Shown piece by piece: positions 36,061-49,325 of a stretch of 64,000 nucleotides of DNA. The translations under genes were made by a program, and so were the position numbers. The DNA comes from Schistocephalus solidus (Eukaryota > Platyhelminthes > Cestoda > Diphyllobothriidea > Diphyllobothriidae), in contig WEDG01003974.1 of assembly GCA_017591395.1 (NCBI GenBank), positions 248,001 through 312,000 of the forward strand. Reading direction: 5' to 3'. The notes under the pieces are model-generated. The model was not told where the DNA came from, searched no databases, and was given only the letters and a program-made list of their open reading frames with translations. The stretch's first letter is position 1. Each line of letters opens with the position of its first letter.

Positions 36061-36879
36061 ATCTAAAAGTAAGATTGAAAATAAGGTGAAGCCCTTGCAT
36101 ATACATAAACGAAATATCTATCTTACTTGCCTTTAATGTGAAGCTTTGTCATGGAACGTTTTAATTGCTCTTAGGATTAAAAGTTGTCGATTTTTGTTAT
36201 TGACGCTGATTTTTCTTGGCACTGTGGCTTTTTTTAGTGAATCTGCAAATATGCCTCGAATGGACAATAGCGTAAGAAATAAGATCTAAAAACTCACTAC
36301 TTGCGTAAAAAAATATTAGGTTAATCTTATTTGTAGGTTTTGATCAACATATATAAAAAATCATTATTTATTTCAGGCAATTTTAAACTCTAAAAATCGC
36401 AAAGAATTGACCGGTTGTGTGAGGACGACTAGACACTAATTATACTCCAATATTGAAAATATCAATAGATACATTTTTAGAAACAAAAATGCGTTTGTTA
36501 TACATAAAATCGTATGTTGGCCACTTCAGCTTTAAATTATATCTAACTGTATTGCTTAAAATACAGCAATTTAGCAGATTTTTGCAAAATGTGTCTTTTT
36601 GGAAAAAAAGGAGCTATTTCGAAATGAAGTACTGTTTATGCAATCATTTCCTTTAAGTTTAAAATGCACATATGTTGTTAATGTTTACTCCAAAGCTTTC
36701 GTACCTGCCTGGGGGCCGGGCTGTCACTGGTCATTAATCATTCGAAAATGTCGGCACTTTTCATGAAATAGGTCATGCTTTGTATTTGGATTAATACTAT
36801 TAATGTTCGAAGGATTTTATACCAACATGCAATCATCCTGCAGCCATTAACGGATGCATTTCAAATTATATTTGATGTG
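36061..36879. other. AT-rich non-coding DNA
   Basis: No recognisable element; a 67-codon open frame at 36453-36656 has no motif and AT-driven composition. Confidence 0.5.
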
Positions 36880-38536
36880 ACAGAGTAACGTTTATGCCTT
36901 AATTAAAACAAAATTAACATGTAAGACTAGACTTGAACTATTCTGCTGTGCCCAGTGAAAACGTGTCAGTTACTACATCACTTCCGTTGCCGACTGCGGA
37001 TACTAGGAATTACAAGGGCATGATAAAAACCCTTATTAAATAGGCTGTGTTTCCATATAGAATCGAGATTATGTTACTACGTACTGCTCGTTTGTCATCT
37101 GCAGCTAATCAGGTGCGAAACATTACGATGTATATGCAGGCTTCTCCCATCAGTGCTAATGCGAATTCCACATTCTGACGCTTAGAGGCCACTTTAGACC
37201 ACTTCGTCTGTACATTTATCTTGTTGTCTTGAAGCGTAATACCTTGGTGGAAATTGTTTAACACCGAATAAACGAGTATGGGAACACATGGCCTTAATTC
37301 TTCTCACAATTTTATCAAAACCAATGATTGACGACATACACCTTGATATAAAAGGCTAAAAGGTTGAGCCTATGGCAGCACGTTAGGTATAATAACGTAA
37401 CACAATCGTGATTCTCCAAAGAATCAGGGCGATGGGTAGCATAGCGCTTTCACATTCACCACAGTCGTTTCACTTATTTGTATTCTATTCCTTAATATCC
37501 TCATAGCCATATGATGAAAGTTCATGCAGACGTATGTATTTTTACTCCTGTGTCTGTCAAATAATACCGAACTCAGTTTAGCAACCAAGCCTTGAAAAAA
37601 CTGCTAAAGAAGCAATGAAGGAGATCATGACGTAACCTCAAACACCTCACCACGCAATATAGGTAGTCATCAATCATTAAGGTAGACGCCCCACCCCATT
37701 AATGCAACAACGCAAAGACAAATGAAGCAAGCGTGTTTTGGCTTCCAGCATATTATTCAGTGTGCCATTCGCGGAGCCGTCTCTAGAACTTCAAAATGTT
37801 GGATTTTTTGAGTTTCCTTCAATAGATACTTCCCCCCAGATTTATTAACAGAATATGATTCAGGAGGCAATATACGAGGTATACGTTAAACTATGGCGTA
37901 AGCTATTTGGAACAGAACAGCAGAATCCAATTGGACTCGATTTTTGCACAAGAGTTTTGAAGATGTCTCCAGATCTGTGGATTTAAGGGTAATGGTTGAT
38001 AAATATTTCATCAAGGAAAAAATATGTAAACGTCTATTAATAATGCAAGAAGGCTTATAGAATGATGAAATTCAGAACGAATGTAATCAAATAGTGCAGT
38101 TATAGGAAGGAATGTTAACTTGGGTGCAATGAGGAAGTTAACGTCTAATATATATAGCTTATGGCTTATAAACGTCTATGCTGCACTTGAGCCAGTTAAA
38201 GTTTACTTTAGGAATTTTTCAAACTGACATGTATAAGTAAAGTTAAATTAGATAGGGCTTAATTAAATTAACTCGATTGCCTTAGAACCAGGATAATGCA
38301 TTTGAATGCTGTTTCAACAGACCGCATACGACATTTCAGTGATTCGTTTTTCCGTTAAAGAAAAATGGTGTTAATGTCTTTGAAAACCAACCTAAATTTA
38401 ACCCTCTGCAGCACCTTTCTAAACAAGAACAGATTGTTCCTCCGTTAAGGATTATGCAATCTCACAGTAAGGTAGGCAAACACTATTCGGTACCATTTTC
38501 GTTCTAAGTGTGAGAAGATTTTCAACTCAATTTCAG

Positions 38537-38669
38537 GTTTGGTGACGTCACAAGCACAAGGTCAGGCTAAAGTTACGATAAAAGATCCGTCAACTACCAA
38601 CGAATCTGATTTTTATCGGCAGACACACACAGGGATAATGTTTTCAGCTAACATCCCTATTTTTCCCGG
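38537..38669 (+). other. possible exon-like segment in copy A
   Basis: An acceptor-like CAACTCAATTTCAG ends just before this segment and a donor-like GGTGAGG follows. Between them one frame is open (VTSQAQGQAKVTIKDPSTTN and on). The matching place in copy B (about 59669) also has AATTTCAG followed by open sequence with NPSTVTA. The evidence is thin and the frames are not well conserved between the copies. Confidence 0.2.
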
Positions 38670-39289
38670 TGAGGGCCGCTGTATTTTTAAAACATTTTTC
38701 GAAATACTGTTAAGCACTTTGCTTTTTTCAGTTTTTAAAAGCACTTGTTTAAAAACCAGACATTTGGTATTGGGTTTTTGAAACCTTCAAAAAGTGGAGT
38801 TCAAAAAAACCGTTTTTGTAGGATGCGTTCTGAAATTTTTATCCTACGTAGATAGCAGTCAAACACACCTATAAAACTTAATTTAAGTATGAAACCCTGT
38901 TCATAAATGTAAAAGTACGTAGACAATGAAGACCTGCAATAAATCTGCTCATGCTCAAATGTTGATTCGTTTCTTATGCCCTTTCTCTTACACATATGCC
39001 AAACTAAGGCATTACACTGATGAACGCAAAGGTTTTTAGTCTATTTTCAAAGTGGAGTCGGTAAATAATAATAAAACTGCCTTCATCTATTCAATTTCAG
39101 AACAAACACCTCTATTTAAATACGGTCAAAAATACAGACATACTCTGCTCTTCATCATTAGGCCAATTTCACCATCCTTGCTGTCTTCATGGTCACGATC
39201 TACGATTATTAAAGCCCAACAAAATAATCATATTAAGTTCTCAGATATTTCGAAAGATTTACTTATTTGCATTTTTGCAAACGTGATGG

Positions 39290-40548
39290 CACATAAAACA
39301 TATCCTTAGCTGTCTGTTTATAGGGGAGTGTTTTTAATTACTCCTGAAGCATAGTGATGCGTCTGGAAATTACAGGGGTCTTTACATGGAAGATTGCCTA
39401 TTTTCGCTGATTTTGTTTTTGAGGCTAAACATTACAAGAGGTCAAATAAAGGGATAGCATGATAATTATTGAACAACTTCTTCATTTATATTTTATCACG
39501 GTTGGTTTTCCGGTTTCAGGTTAAAGTTGTTCGCTTTATCAAATATTCCTGGTTTAATAATATGGCGTCCATTAATGCAGCATACACGCGTAGATTAGAA
39601 TGGAAATAACGTATGAAAGTGCCTAAATTTAAAGTATATTAAATTTTCATACAGATTTGATTAATTCAGAATCACTTCCAGTTCGTCAAAATCCACATTA
39701 CAAAAATATTTAACATATTTATTATCCAAATATACATTTAACTTTCATTCATCCTTTTGACTATCCGTTATGTGAACTTTACTCATTTATAAGCCATTTA
39801 ATGATCGAGATCTCCATTTCTCAATTATAAACCATGTTTTGATTGAAAAATACCACAATTTTCGATTGAACGTCAACACACTGGACACTGATAGACATGT
39901 AACAATAACAGTGATGTCGACACTGACCATTATAAGCTTAAATGGAAATTTTAGGAGTGTTTTTAAATTACTCCTGGCGCATTTTTATGTAACTGGAGAT
40001 TACATGGGTCTTCAAACGAACGACCATAAATATGCGCTGTCACTGGTGTGTAGAACTTAAATGCATGCGTAGTCAAACATTTTCATTTAAAGAAGGGTAA
40101 GAATTGTAATTTTTGGTACAATTTCATCATTTATAAGTTGCCTAGGCGGGTTTTCCGGTTTCAGGTTAACGTTGGTCACTTTACCAAACCTTTCTCGTAT
40201 AACTAAATGGCATCCATTAATGCAGCATATACGCCTGGGTTAGAATGGTTAATAGCGTATGAAATTGCCTGAATATTATGGAAATTTGATTTTTAGACAG
40301 ATAGTGTAAATTCAAAACCACATCTTGTTAACAAAATAGACAATTCAAAAGACTGTAAGCTTAATTATTACATTTTTATTTCATTTAAAATTTGTTTACG
40401 TTTTTATGACCCATTTCATGCTAGAGATATCCAGCACTCAATTATAAGCCATGTCTGGATTGAAAAATAGCAGGATATTCAATGTTAAGCGAAAGCCGTG
40501 GAAACTGAGAGACCTTTGACAAAACCAATGATGTTGACGATGAACGTC
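39290..40548 (+). repeat. 629-bp tandem duplication inside copy A
   Basis: Two units with a 629-base offset (GGAGTG at 39325 and 39954; the GGTTTTCCGGTTTCAGGTTAA block near 39502 and 40149; the AATTATAA-CCATGT block near 39823 and 40440). The corresponding place in copy B (about 60330-60960) has one unit only. Confidence 0.7.
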
Positions 40549-41640
40549 CATAGTCTTGTCACCCAGTAGCTGACATGGAATATTAAATGAATAAAATTGC
40601 GATTATTTTCGCAAAATTGGCATACAAAATGGAATTTTTTCAGTTTCCTGTTCTAACAAATAGGACGGAAAATCGTTAATGATTGAAAATATACGAATTT
40701 GTTAACAGCTGGAAAGTTACTTTAAAACTGAGGAAAAAATGTGGATAACCTGTACTCATCGCTTGTTAAAATTCTTCAGGGTTCACAAATACTCCGTTAT
40801 TTTTTCGATTTCGGGCGTTAATGTGCAAATTTAGATGACTATTTAGCAAATATTGAACGTTTTTGAGACGTTTACGCAATGGTACTTAATTGCAGAGGCG
40901 AATTTCCTAAGAACACCATTTAAGCTAAATTGATCAACATCAAAAGACCCATAAAAACTAAATAACTTTTTAGACTTGTGATTTTATATATAATTGATGC
41001 GACTTGTGGTTCCTGCTGCTAAAACATCGTCATTTTTGAGAAAAAACAGTCTGCCATTGCTTATCTAGTCAAGGGACACAGACTTTTTCGAGAACAAGTG
41101 TTGACTTGTTTACTCATTGGCAGAAACTGAACTGAAAAACAAATGTTTGGGTTTGGTAGCAATGTCGTTTTACTGAAAAAGATAACCTCTGCTTTTACTT
41201 TATACCATATATAATTTCATGAACATTTGCCTATCTGTATACCCCATTGTACATGCATAAATGCCCCACAAAGTGGCCATGTAAATGTTTCGAAGGCCCT
41301 CACAACATTTTTTGTGGCATATAAGCCGCGTTTATAAAGTGCGCATTAGTACAAACGAATTTGTAAAATAAGCATGTGATCTTACGCACAGAAGCTAAAA
41401 TAGGCGCCTGATGGGGGAGTTCGCCCAGGACTGGAAAATAATGGCGTGTTGCTCGTTGGCGCCAGTGTCGTCTTTTAGAGCGTAAATCAGAGGAAAGCAG
41501 TCGTCAGAAAAGAACTGTGCTACTGAAGAGTATTTTCCCATTTTCATCATGAGTCCTTAGATTTCTGCCGAAAAATAATCTATTGAAAGTCGTGGAAGTT
41601 TGTGTTTGCTAAGCATGCTCATTTAATGAATACCCTCTGT

Positions 41641-43899
41641 TAAAAAAGCACTCCCTAGTGCGTAAATGTTTTCCAGGAGCGTCAGTGCGCACGGAATCGC
41701 GGGAATATAATTGTACTTTAACAACACTCCGCGTGGGAAAACAGTATTATTACACACTTTCCTCCTATGACTTCATTTTTCTGGCCAAATTTAATGCGTT
41801 TATTGCAAAGATACAAATAATTAGTGTGTTAAACATCTGTGAGCCGATTATAAGTACTTTTGTTGCAGACCTTTAATTTCTGTTCAAAAAATAATAGTAG
41901 AAATATTGGAAAGGCCTTGAAAGTGTCAGTTCTGTGGACACGGGAGTTCTTATGTGCAGCCATGTTATAACAAAAATATGGAATTTTGGAGGTGTTTTAC
42001 AAGTAGCCTTCTTTTAAAATGTACAATATTTGCTTGCCTTTTATAAATTATTTAATAACCTTTCTTGCATTTAAAATTTTTCGGTAAGTTACGAATAATT
42101 GGAAGCATATCTCTTCTGCTACCGAAACGTCACTTATAGATTTAGGAAGAAAGTTCTGTCCGGTTATTCTAATGACATTAATAAGAAATTCTTTTATCTT
42201 TGCATCCTGCTCTTGCTACGAAAATGCAGTCTCCTCAGTCATGAGTGCAAATATTCAAAAACCTTTCATTAAGCCAGAGTTTAAAATTAGTTTATAAATG
42301 TTCGGAAAATACTTGCCCTATATGGACAATTGGTTCATTGATATGATTCATAAAACTGGCTAAATCTCACTCATTATTTGGAAAATTTTTGTACGGCCAC
42401 GCTCGTTATAAAAAATACTGCATGTAGGGGGCGCTTTTTGCAAGAGACTTCGACTCAGTTGTCTTAAAAATCTTCGTGAGGAACGAGTGCAAAAGTTGGT
42501 TTGCCAATCACAACTAAGGGGAGCTTAAGTAGCGTTCAGGGGAACACACCAACCACATTATGGGAACTACTCGTGCCGTTGTGATAAAAAGCTCAATTTC
42601 AACCCCAGCGTGATCATCTTATGAGATTTGTAGAAAGGCCTCTATTGTTCTCAATATCTTATTCTCAGTATGGGTTAATAAGAAAGTAATGTAAACTTCT
42701 TAAAAGTATAAGGAATGAAGTGCTTTTCGTACGATATAAATTATGAAAATGCAAGATCTAACATGTTGGCTTGTTTTTGCAAACATAGTTAAAGAATGTG
42801 CCTTTTGGTCAAAACAATGCAATCTTCTTTTATCGGAACGAACATTTACTCAAATAAAAGCTTTACGAAAGCAAAGACTGTTAATATTTGCTTGAAATTT
42901 TCCGCAGCGAAAAACTTTAGGTTTTTTAATTCTTTGCGTACTGTTTGCTAGAAGTCGCTGAAAAAAATCAGACAGTAGGATGTTGACTCGCATGTTAGAC
43001 TGCTTTCCTCCTGTCACCTACTTATCAAGGCGCAAATGAAAATCTTTACGATAATCGGATTAATTTAATCTTTTTGGCTATATTTTGGAAGATAAAGATA
43101 ATGATAGTGGAGTGGAGTGGCAATTGTGATGCTTAAATTGCACAACTGCATGAAATATCCCAGACCCATGTCTGCTGTTTAAATGGAACGCTTTTAACCT
43201 TCTTTTTGCAGACTTCTTGTTTAACGTAACGATATTATGCTTGGGCACAATGTAACACTTCTCTTTCATTTGTGACTTGCGGTATTGTTTGGGTTTGTCC
43301 AAATCAAACAGGTGTAGGTGCATATTACATCATCTTACTATTTTTTATCTAAAGATAAAAGCTCCCCATCGCAGGACAAGAAAATGACATATAATTAATG
43401 CAGCAAACTTAATAATTTAAAAATCAGCAAATGCACGTTGGTTTAGTCAAAATGTCTTCTAAATGTATTAAAGCATAGACAGCAATTTTGATTACATAAA
43501 CCGTATCTGCTAAAGTATTATTAGGTGCTCTTGTTTACACGGATACCCTTAAACCACTGTCTTTACCTATTTAGCTTTAACGATTTTACACGTGAACAAT
43601 ATTTAACAGAAGAGGTCTTTAGAGTTTGCACTTCAAATAGAATGAAGAGTTATAGCATTGAAGAATGAAATGGCATATTCAATTTATTTGCCCCTAGCCT
43701 CAGTTGAAACCTCATGATAACTGCATCCCAAGTAAATAATTATGTATGCTTATATGACAGTTTATTCCATGAGCAAAAGAAAAGTCTGTTTGAGCACGGG
43801 AACATTTTTTTTATTATTCTAAGCTTTTAGCCTACCGCAGGAGTCCATTGCCAGAGCTAACAACAGCAACACAAATGTAACACTTATAGGGGGGTCCAA
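41641..43899. other. AT-rich non-coding DNA
   Basis: Nothing was recognised. Some faint similarity to the end of copy B may continue into the first part, but I could not follow it. Confidence 0.4.
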
Positions 43900-44400
43900 A
43901 CCAATCAAGGATACCTGACGTAAGTTTGTAAATAATTGCTCAGCGTTCTCTGTGTGGGTGCGAGATCCATTCATCGATTGATTGATATCCCATTCACTGA
44001 CCAGGCTTCAGTCAATTCTCGGCTCGTCTTCTTTCCGGAGTGGTCAATTATCTTGATGGCTGCGAAGGTAAACTAATGTTCCGTTTCGTAAGTTTGGTCA
44101 GTACATTGTGATTTTCGGTTGCCACATCGCACAGCCAACTTATGTTTGTTCATGCGCGATCCCAGCATTAATTTAATCTGGCCTGTGTACGTCAAAGGCC
44201 AGTGTATGCACGGAATGCGATACACTATCCCAGATTGCTCTTTGGGGTATAGCCGGTCTGTGATTGTCATCACCCCGCTGCTTATGTTAGCTTTGGGCTG
44301 GTGTGCAATGCCAACATCTAGTCCGACAGCAATGTGCTCAGATGCTTCTGAGACGTCCGGAGTGCATGGCAGATCTTGCCATATCATTGTATGTGCTTCT
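43900..44400 (-). pseudogene. Penelope-like element GIY-YIG endonuclease fragment
   Basis: On the minus strand this encodes the end of the RT-to-endonuclease linker and the endonuclease of a PLE. The order is VSEASEHIAVGLDVGIAHQP (linker), DRLYPKEQSGIVYRIPC (GIY strand), LTYTGQ (YIG-equivalent strand), LGSRMNKHKLAVR (helix with the conserved Arg and His), YETEH, then after TAG at 44073-44075 FTFAAIKIIDHSGKKTSREL, EAW, INR, a TGA at 43971-43973, and MDLAP. In the family such a domain nicks DNA for insertion of the copied element. The reverse transcriptase is absent. Two stops make it dead. It is close in sequence to the plus-strand fragment at 49426. Confidence 0.75.
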
Positions 44401-47400
44401 GATTGGGCCCTTCATTCCATTATTATTGTCCACATAATGGCACTGACAAGAAGCTATAATTTAAATGGAATTTTGTATTGTTTCATTAATTTCAGATTTA
44501 GATGTGTCTGCTGTAACACTTTTTCTGTCAACTGACTAAACTAGTGGACGTCGAAATCATTTTGCTGCTCCTAAGTTCAGAACAGGTATAAAAAGAGGCA
44601 AACTTTAACTTAAGAAAACTTTCCGTTTCCTTCTGAAAAGGCTATTGCACGCAAACTATCAAAATTTTTGTTAGAGGGAATTCCAAGAAGTACATTTTGG
44701 ATGGCGCTACTGACAGAAACCTGGACCTCTGAAAAATGGCTAAATAACCTTAAATGACTAAGAGAAGTTTCAAGTTATCGTGGAAATAAATCGAAGGGAA
44801 ATTTCTATTGACATTTATTGGATGTATTTTAATGCTAGTGTTTGCTTTTATTACAAAAGCAACCCGTCTACGGTTTGAAGGTGTTTAATTAGGTCAAACA
44901 GGTTGAATTTAATGCCATTGAACAACAGGAGTTTAGCCTAATATATTCAACCTAGAGAGAGATTGGCGTTGGATTATATTTCACCTCTTGGTAAGGCGGG
45001 TCTACGACGTCAAAGCACTTCCGTAGGTGCAAGTTTTACCGCTACAAAATCCTTACCCAAGCCTTGGTCCTAGCCAAATATTCACCATTTACCGAAGCTA
45101 TATTTTTGTCTACAACTTCAAATTAAAACTTGGATTTCCCTTACCTTAAAACTAACATTAATCTAGTGGTTAAGAGAGAGATAGTGAAGACATATGCTAA
45201 TTTGGAGGCATTCTTTAAAATTATCTGCAAAAAATGGGTCCTTTCACTTAAAGAATAGGATAGGGTAACATATTATGTAAGAAGCGAATGGTAAAAAGTG
45301 GACATCTAATTGGGGAGGCAGTTTCATTCTCAGCTTCTTTATTTCCCTATCTTCTCATCTGACGTAGCGTGCTAGAAATGGCAAGGAAGAGCACCGAAAT
45401 GCCGATATACGGCTAACGATATGACGAAACTCTCGGTGCATGGGGCGGTAGGACCTCAAATAAATGAGGTCGGAATGGAGGGGTTGGTTACATTATCAAA
45501 TATTTGCTCAGCAAATTGCTTGACTTTTTCGAAGTGCTGATTTTAATTATCGTTTCCCCTAAAACAGTATAAGAAACACCAGCAGCAGAAGAGAGCATTT
45601 GAAGGATACGTTCAGCGGTTTGTTACATAACTCATTCGTCCCATTTTGTCTTGGGGTTCACTCTCCAACCCCACCAGCAATCACCCAACGCAAGTTCCAA
45701 AAACAGTTGAAAGTTTCTATTTCCGCGTCTTGTCCACTCGTTTTTTTAAAGCAGTAGTTTTTAGGCGATCCGTGCTAGCTGGTTTACTGCACCCTCATCA
45801 ACACTTTCAAAATTGCAATGGCAAGCGACAAAGGAAAGTTTCACTTTCGTAAAATATTTCCTTACCAGAAAAAAGGAGTAGTTTCCTCTGAAGTAGTCAA
45901 AGAAATTGAAAAGTGCGTATTCATGTGCTGTAGCAGTAGTTGTTTTTCTCTCAGCCAAATATTTGCCTTATATGAATATTTGCTGTCACTTTTCCGGAGG
46001 GGATTTTGTACAGCGAGTGCCTAGAAGACAACCTGGCGTCTAATCTATTAAATATGTATAAGGACGAAAAACATTGACCTTAGGAAGAATAGACAACAAC
46101 AAAATCTCATTTTTCTTCGTGGCTATGGACTGGTTGCTGAAATAAGTCAAAAGTGGATTGTAATTTGAGATTCTTGCTGGTGATTATTTATAAATTACAC
46201 AAAACTCCAACCATAAAATGATTTTTACACATTAGTCTAAATGCTTCCTAATGCAAAAATCTATATCATTGATGAAATGCCAAATTTTCACACATCTCCA
46301 AGTAAAACGTCTACCTAGTAAAGGAAAGCCTCTGTGTAAAAATTCCGTCTTAAATTTGCAGGTATTTACTGGAATCAAATTATTTCATCTTTAAATAATC
46401 AACCAATCGATAAAGGACTTATATTTGAGTTTGAAGAGAAAATTGAAGTTGGTTCTAATTTCGGTCATTCAGTGTCTGTACTTCGCTGCATTCTTGATAG
46501 TACTTTAAAATATCACTGATTGGCTGCAAACCTTAGTGGGCTAATGAAGTTTTTAAAAGTGATCGCAGGATTCACATCTGCAGGGTGCATAATATACGCA
46601 CAAAAACACAAGGACTGGTGCGATCGATCGGATTGGGCCATAGACAAGAAGTCTTGGGCAATGTCTGCAAATGAAAGAAAAGTCAGGAATTTATAGGAAA
46701 AGGCCCTTGAGACGTCAAACAAAAAGCACAATTCTGTACGGCACAGACAAATTGGACGAAATACTATTAACCTTCTCTTTTGTAATCTTTTTGAAAAAAT
46801 CGAAAAGTTGAAGAATTTGGTTGAATGAGCCACACACGATCTTAAACTGGAACGTAAAAACAGGTTGTTATTCGCTAGGCAGATTTCCTATATTTGCAAG
46901 TTTAATTTGCTAAGCGCGAACACCTCAATGAGATTACATGTTTTTATCGTAGAATGGGAATGGATTTTCGTAAAAAAAGGCTTTTTATTGTCTTTGACAT
47001 AATTTTATATGGAAAAATTAATGTCACCTGTTTTACGGGAAGGTGGTCGACATACTGACCACAGGATAAATATGAATGTTTATAGCAAAAGAAAATATAA
47101 AAACATCATATTCTAACGGTGAGGTTCTATTTTAGTTTGCAAAGTTTGAGTTCTAATAAATGTGACATTGGAGGCCCTTGAGTTTGACTGCATCCTTTAA
47201 ATTTAACCTGAAATACTTCTCAATTTATAATTCTGAGTTTCTTTGGAGGCAAAAAAGTCAGTCAACGTTCATTCCTGTAAAAAACAGCATATAATGACAG
47301 CGATCAACTGCTTGTACATGTAAGTTTGTCCTTGGGAAAATAAATGTCAAGCTTTGATGATTTTTGTTGCATTTTAGGCTGAGCATAAAAAAATCCTACA

Positions 47401-49325
47401 GACGTCTGAGGAAATAAGACTTCCACAGCAGATGCCTATGACATGGGTGAAGCGATGGCGACGTAAAATGCTTTGTTTCTGCATTGAAGCCTTCAGCTTG
47501 TCATCGTGTGTTCGAATTTCATCCAGGCCGTCGAACCTTTCACAATTGAATGAAATATGTTACACAAATCTACAAAACATTCTACTGATTAAGTGAGTCT
47601 GGTAGTTATGCGGTAGATTATAGAGCAATCGCTTTGATAATCATGCTCGTATGTCAGCTGAAATCGGTAAAGAATGGATGTTTGCATAATGCTTTATGCG
47701 GTTTAAGGTAGAAAGACGTAAGGTGACGACCGTTTACTCAGGTTCGCATGAGCATTGCGGAAAACCGCGTGGACAAGAGGACACTCAGAGTACTTTCTTG
47801 ACAACGGCTGGACGGATGAGCCACAGGCAACAGTTAAACAACCCGACAGCAATTTAAGGCAATTACTACAAAACCATATTGCGGCTACTACGCAGCCAGA
47901 GGCGATGCATTATGCCAACTTGAAAAATTGTGACAAATGCCTAATTACTTTCTGTCAACAGAAGTTGTCAAAATCGGATGACTTCAGGAAACATAGTTTC
48001 TGTACGTGTCCCTACTAAAGATGTTTATTTGGATTCCAATGCATACCACGGTAGCATTATTAACTAAAAAGTTTGGTCCGGGTCACGTTTTTAAGACAGA
48101 GAACGGAATCTTTATCATTAATTCAAATGCGATACGTCCATTAAATACGTCAGCAGCGTAATACGTCATTTAGATTAGCTTCTCACATTTATATCTGGGA
48201 AAAATTTCAAAAAAGACAAAAACTCATTTAACGTTTTGACTGTAAAAACACTTATTAACCTGACGCTCGTTATTTTCAATACCCTTAAGAGGAGCATCAT
48301 GAAATCCACGACACTTTGGATAACACAAATGTGTTAGAAATGGATCAATCCTACTAATTTATGGTGTATACGACTATGACTTTGAGTATTCTAATATATT
48401 AACTAAAAATGAAGAGCGGTAATCGTTCGATAATTTCAGTGATATTCAATCAAGGTTTTGAGCATCAAGTTATCTTCGATCAAAATTATGCAATAGTAGG
48501 CAGATATTATGACTACCCTGCTTTTCAAATGAATATGTTTTAATTAGTTGGTAATTGATTCCATTGCGTACATTTGTTACTTACTACTTATCTTTCATTC
48601 TTTAATTACTTTAACGGAAGGAAAAATATTGGAGTAGCTGGAGAATGAACCGTGTCTTTTTACACTCATTATTATAAAACGTCTGTCAGACATTGACATG
48701 CCATTATTTCCTATAACTTAAACCTTCCCTCGTGGTGTTTGATGCAAAATTGCAAACTGGGATTTGGAGCACCAAGAATTGGCCTGTTGTTTCGAAGTTT
48801 TCGGAAAGTTCTGTTTTTGGTAAATGGATAATTTGTTCTTCACAATATATGGAAGTGAATTCGTAAACCCAGTAGTGTTGGAAGAAATTTGCGAGAGCTA
48901 ATTTTCATTATTAAGACTGGCTAAAAAGCCAGAAATTGTCAATTTTTTAAAGGAGGACCCCTTAACTCTTCTGCTCGTCTGTTGTAATATCAGAAGACGA
49001 CCCGAGGATGTAAATCAATTTCAAACTGGCGCGTGTAGTGCACATTGAAGAGAGCTGTTAATGAAAAAATGCACACCATACGCATTTTGACGTTGCCGAG
49101 TGGGACGCATCCAATGTGTAATGCTCTTTCGTTTATTACTTCGTTTCTGCATTCTGCTCTTACCTGCCGCGCGTATGCGTTGCTGTTAAAGGGCGTTAAA
49201 CAAAATGTCAGGAGAATGATCAGGTGTGGCAACATGCAACTACACCTGTCTTGAGCTGTTCTTGCACTAACGCTTGTAGAATGAATGCAGGTGAATGTTC
49301 GCATTCCAGATGTGTTTATAAGTAA
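44401..49325. other. non-coding DNA with minor features
   Basis: No gene was recognised. A short frame at 47755-48018 (ending FRKHSFCTCPY) has no known motif. A hairpin cluster at 45391-45471 is listed separately. The segment 44980-45170 has scattered CCTTACC and CTAAC-like strings of the telomere-like kind. Confidence 0.45.
45391..45471. other. two adjacent inverted repeats
   Basis: GCACCGA (45391-45397) pairs with TCGGTGC (45433-45439), and GACCTCA (45452-45458) pairs with TGAGGTC (45465-45471) around a 6-base AATAAA loop. Both stems are perfect over 7 bp. No gene context explains them. Confidence 0.5.

Larger units (their letters stand above)
36880..41640 (+). repeat. large direct repeat, copy A
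   Basis: About 4.7 kb aligns in order with 57720-61550 plus 63200-63570. The strongest part is 37480-38340 against 58385-59240, where long runs are identical (TATTCTATTCCTTAATATCC; GAAGCAAGCGTGTTTTGGC; CCAGTTAAAGTTTACTTTAG). Similarity falls off towards both ends but landmarks persist, for example TCCAGCACTC-ATTATAAGCC near 40430 and 60865. No coding motif is visible. It is an old segmental duplication or two copies of a large unclassified repeat. Confidence 0.75.
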
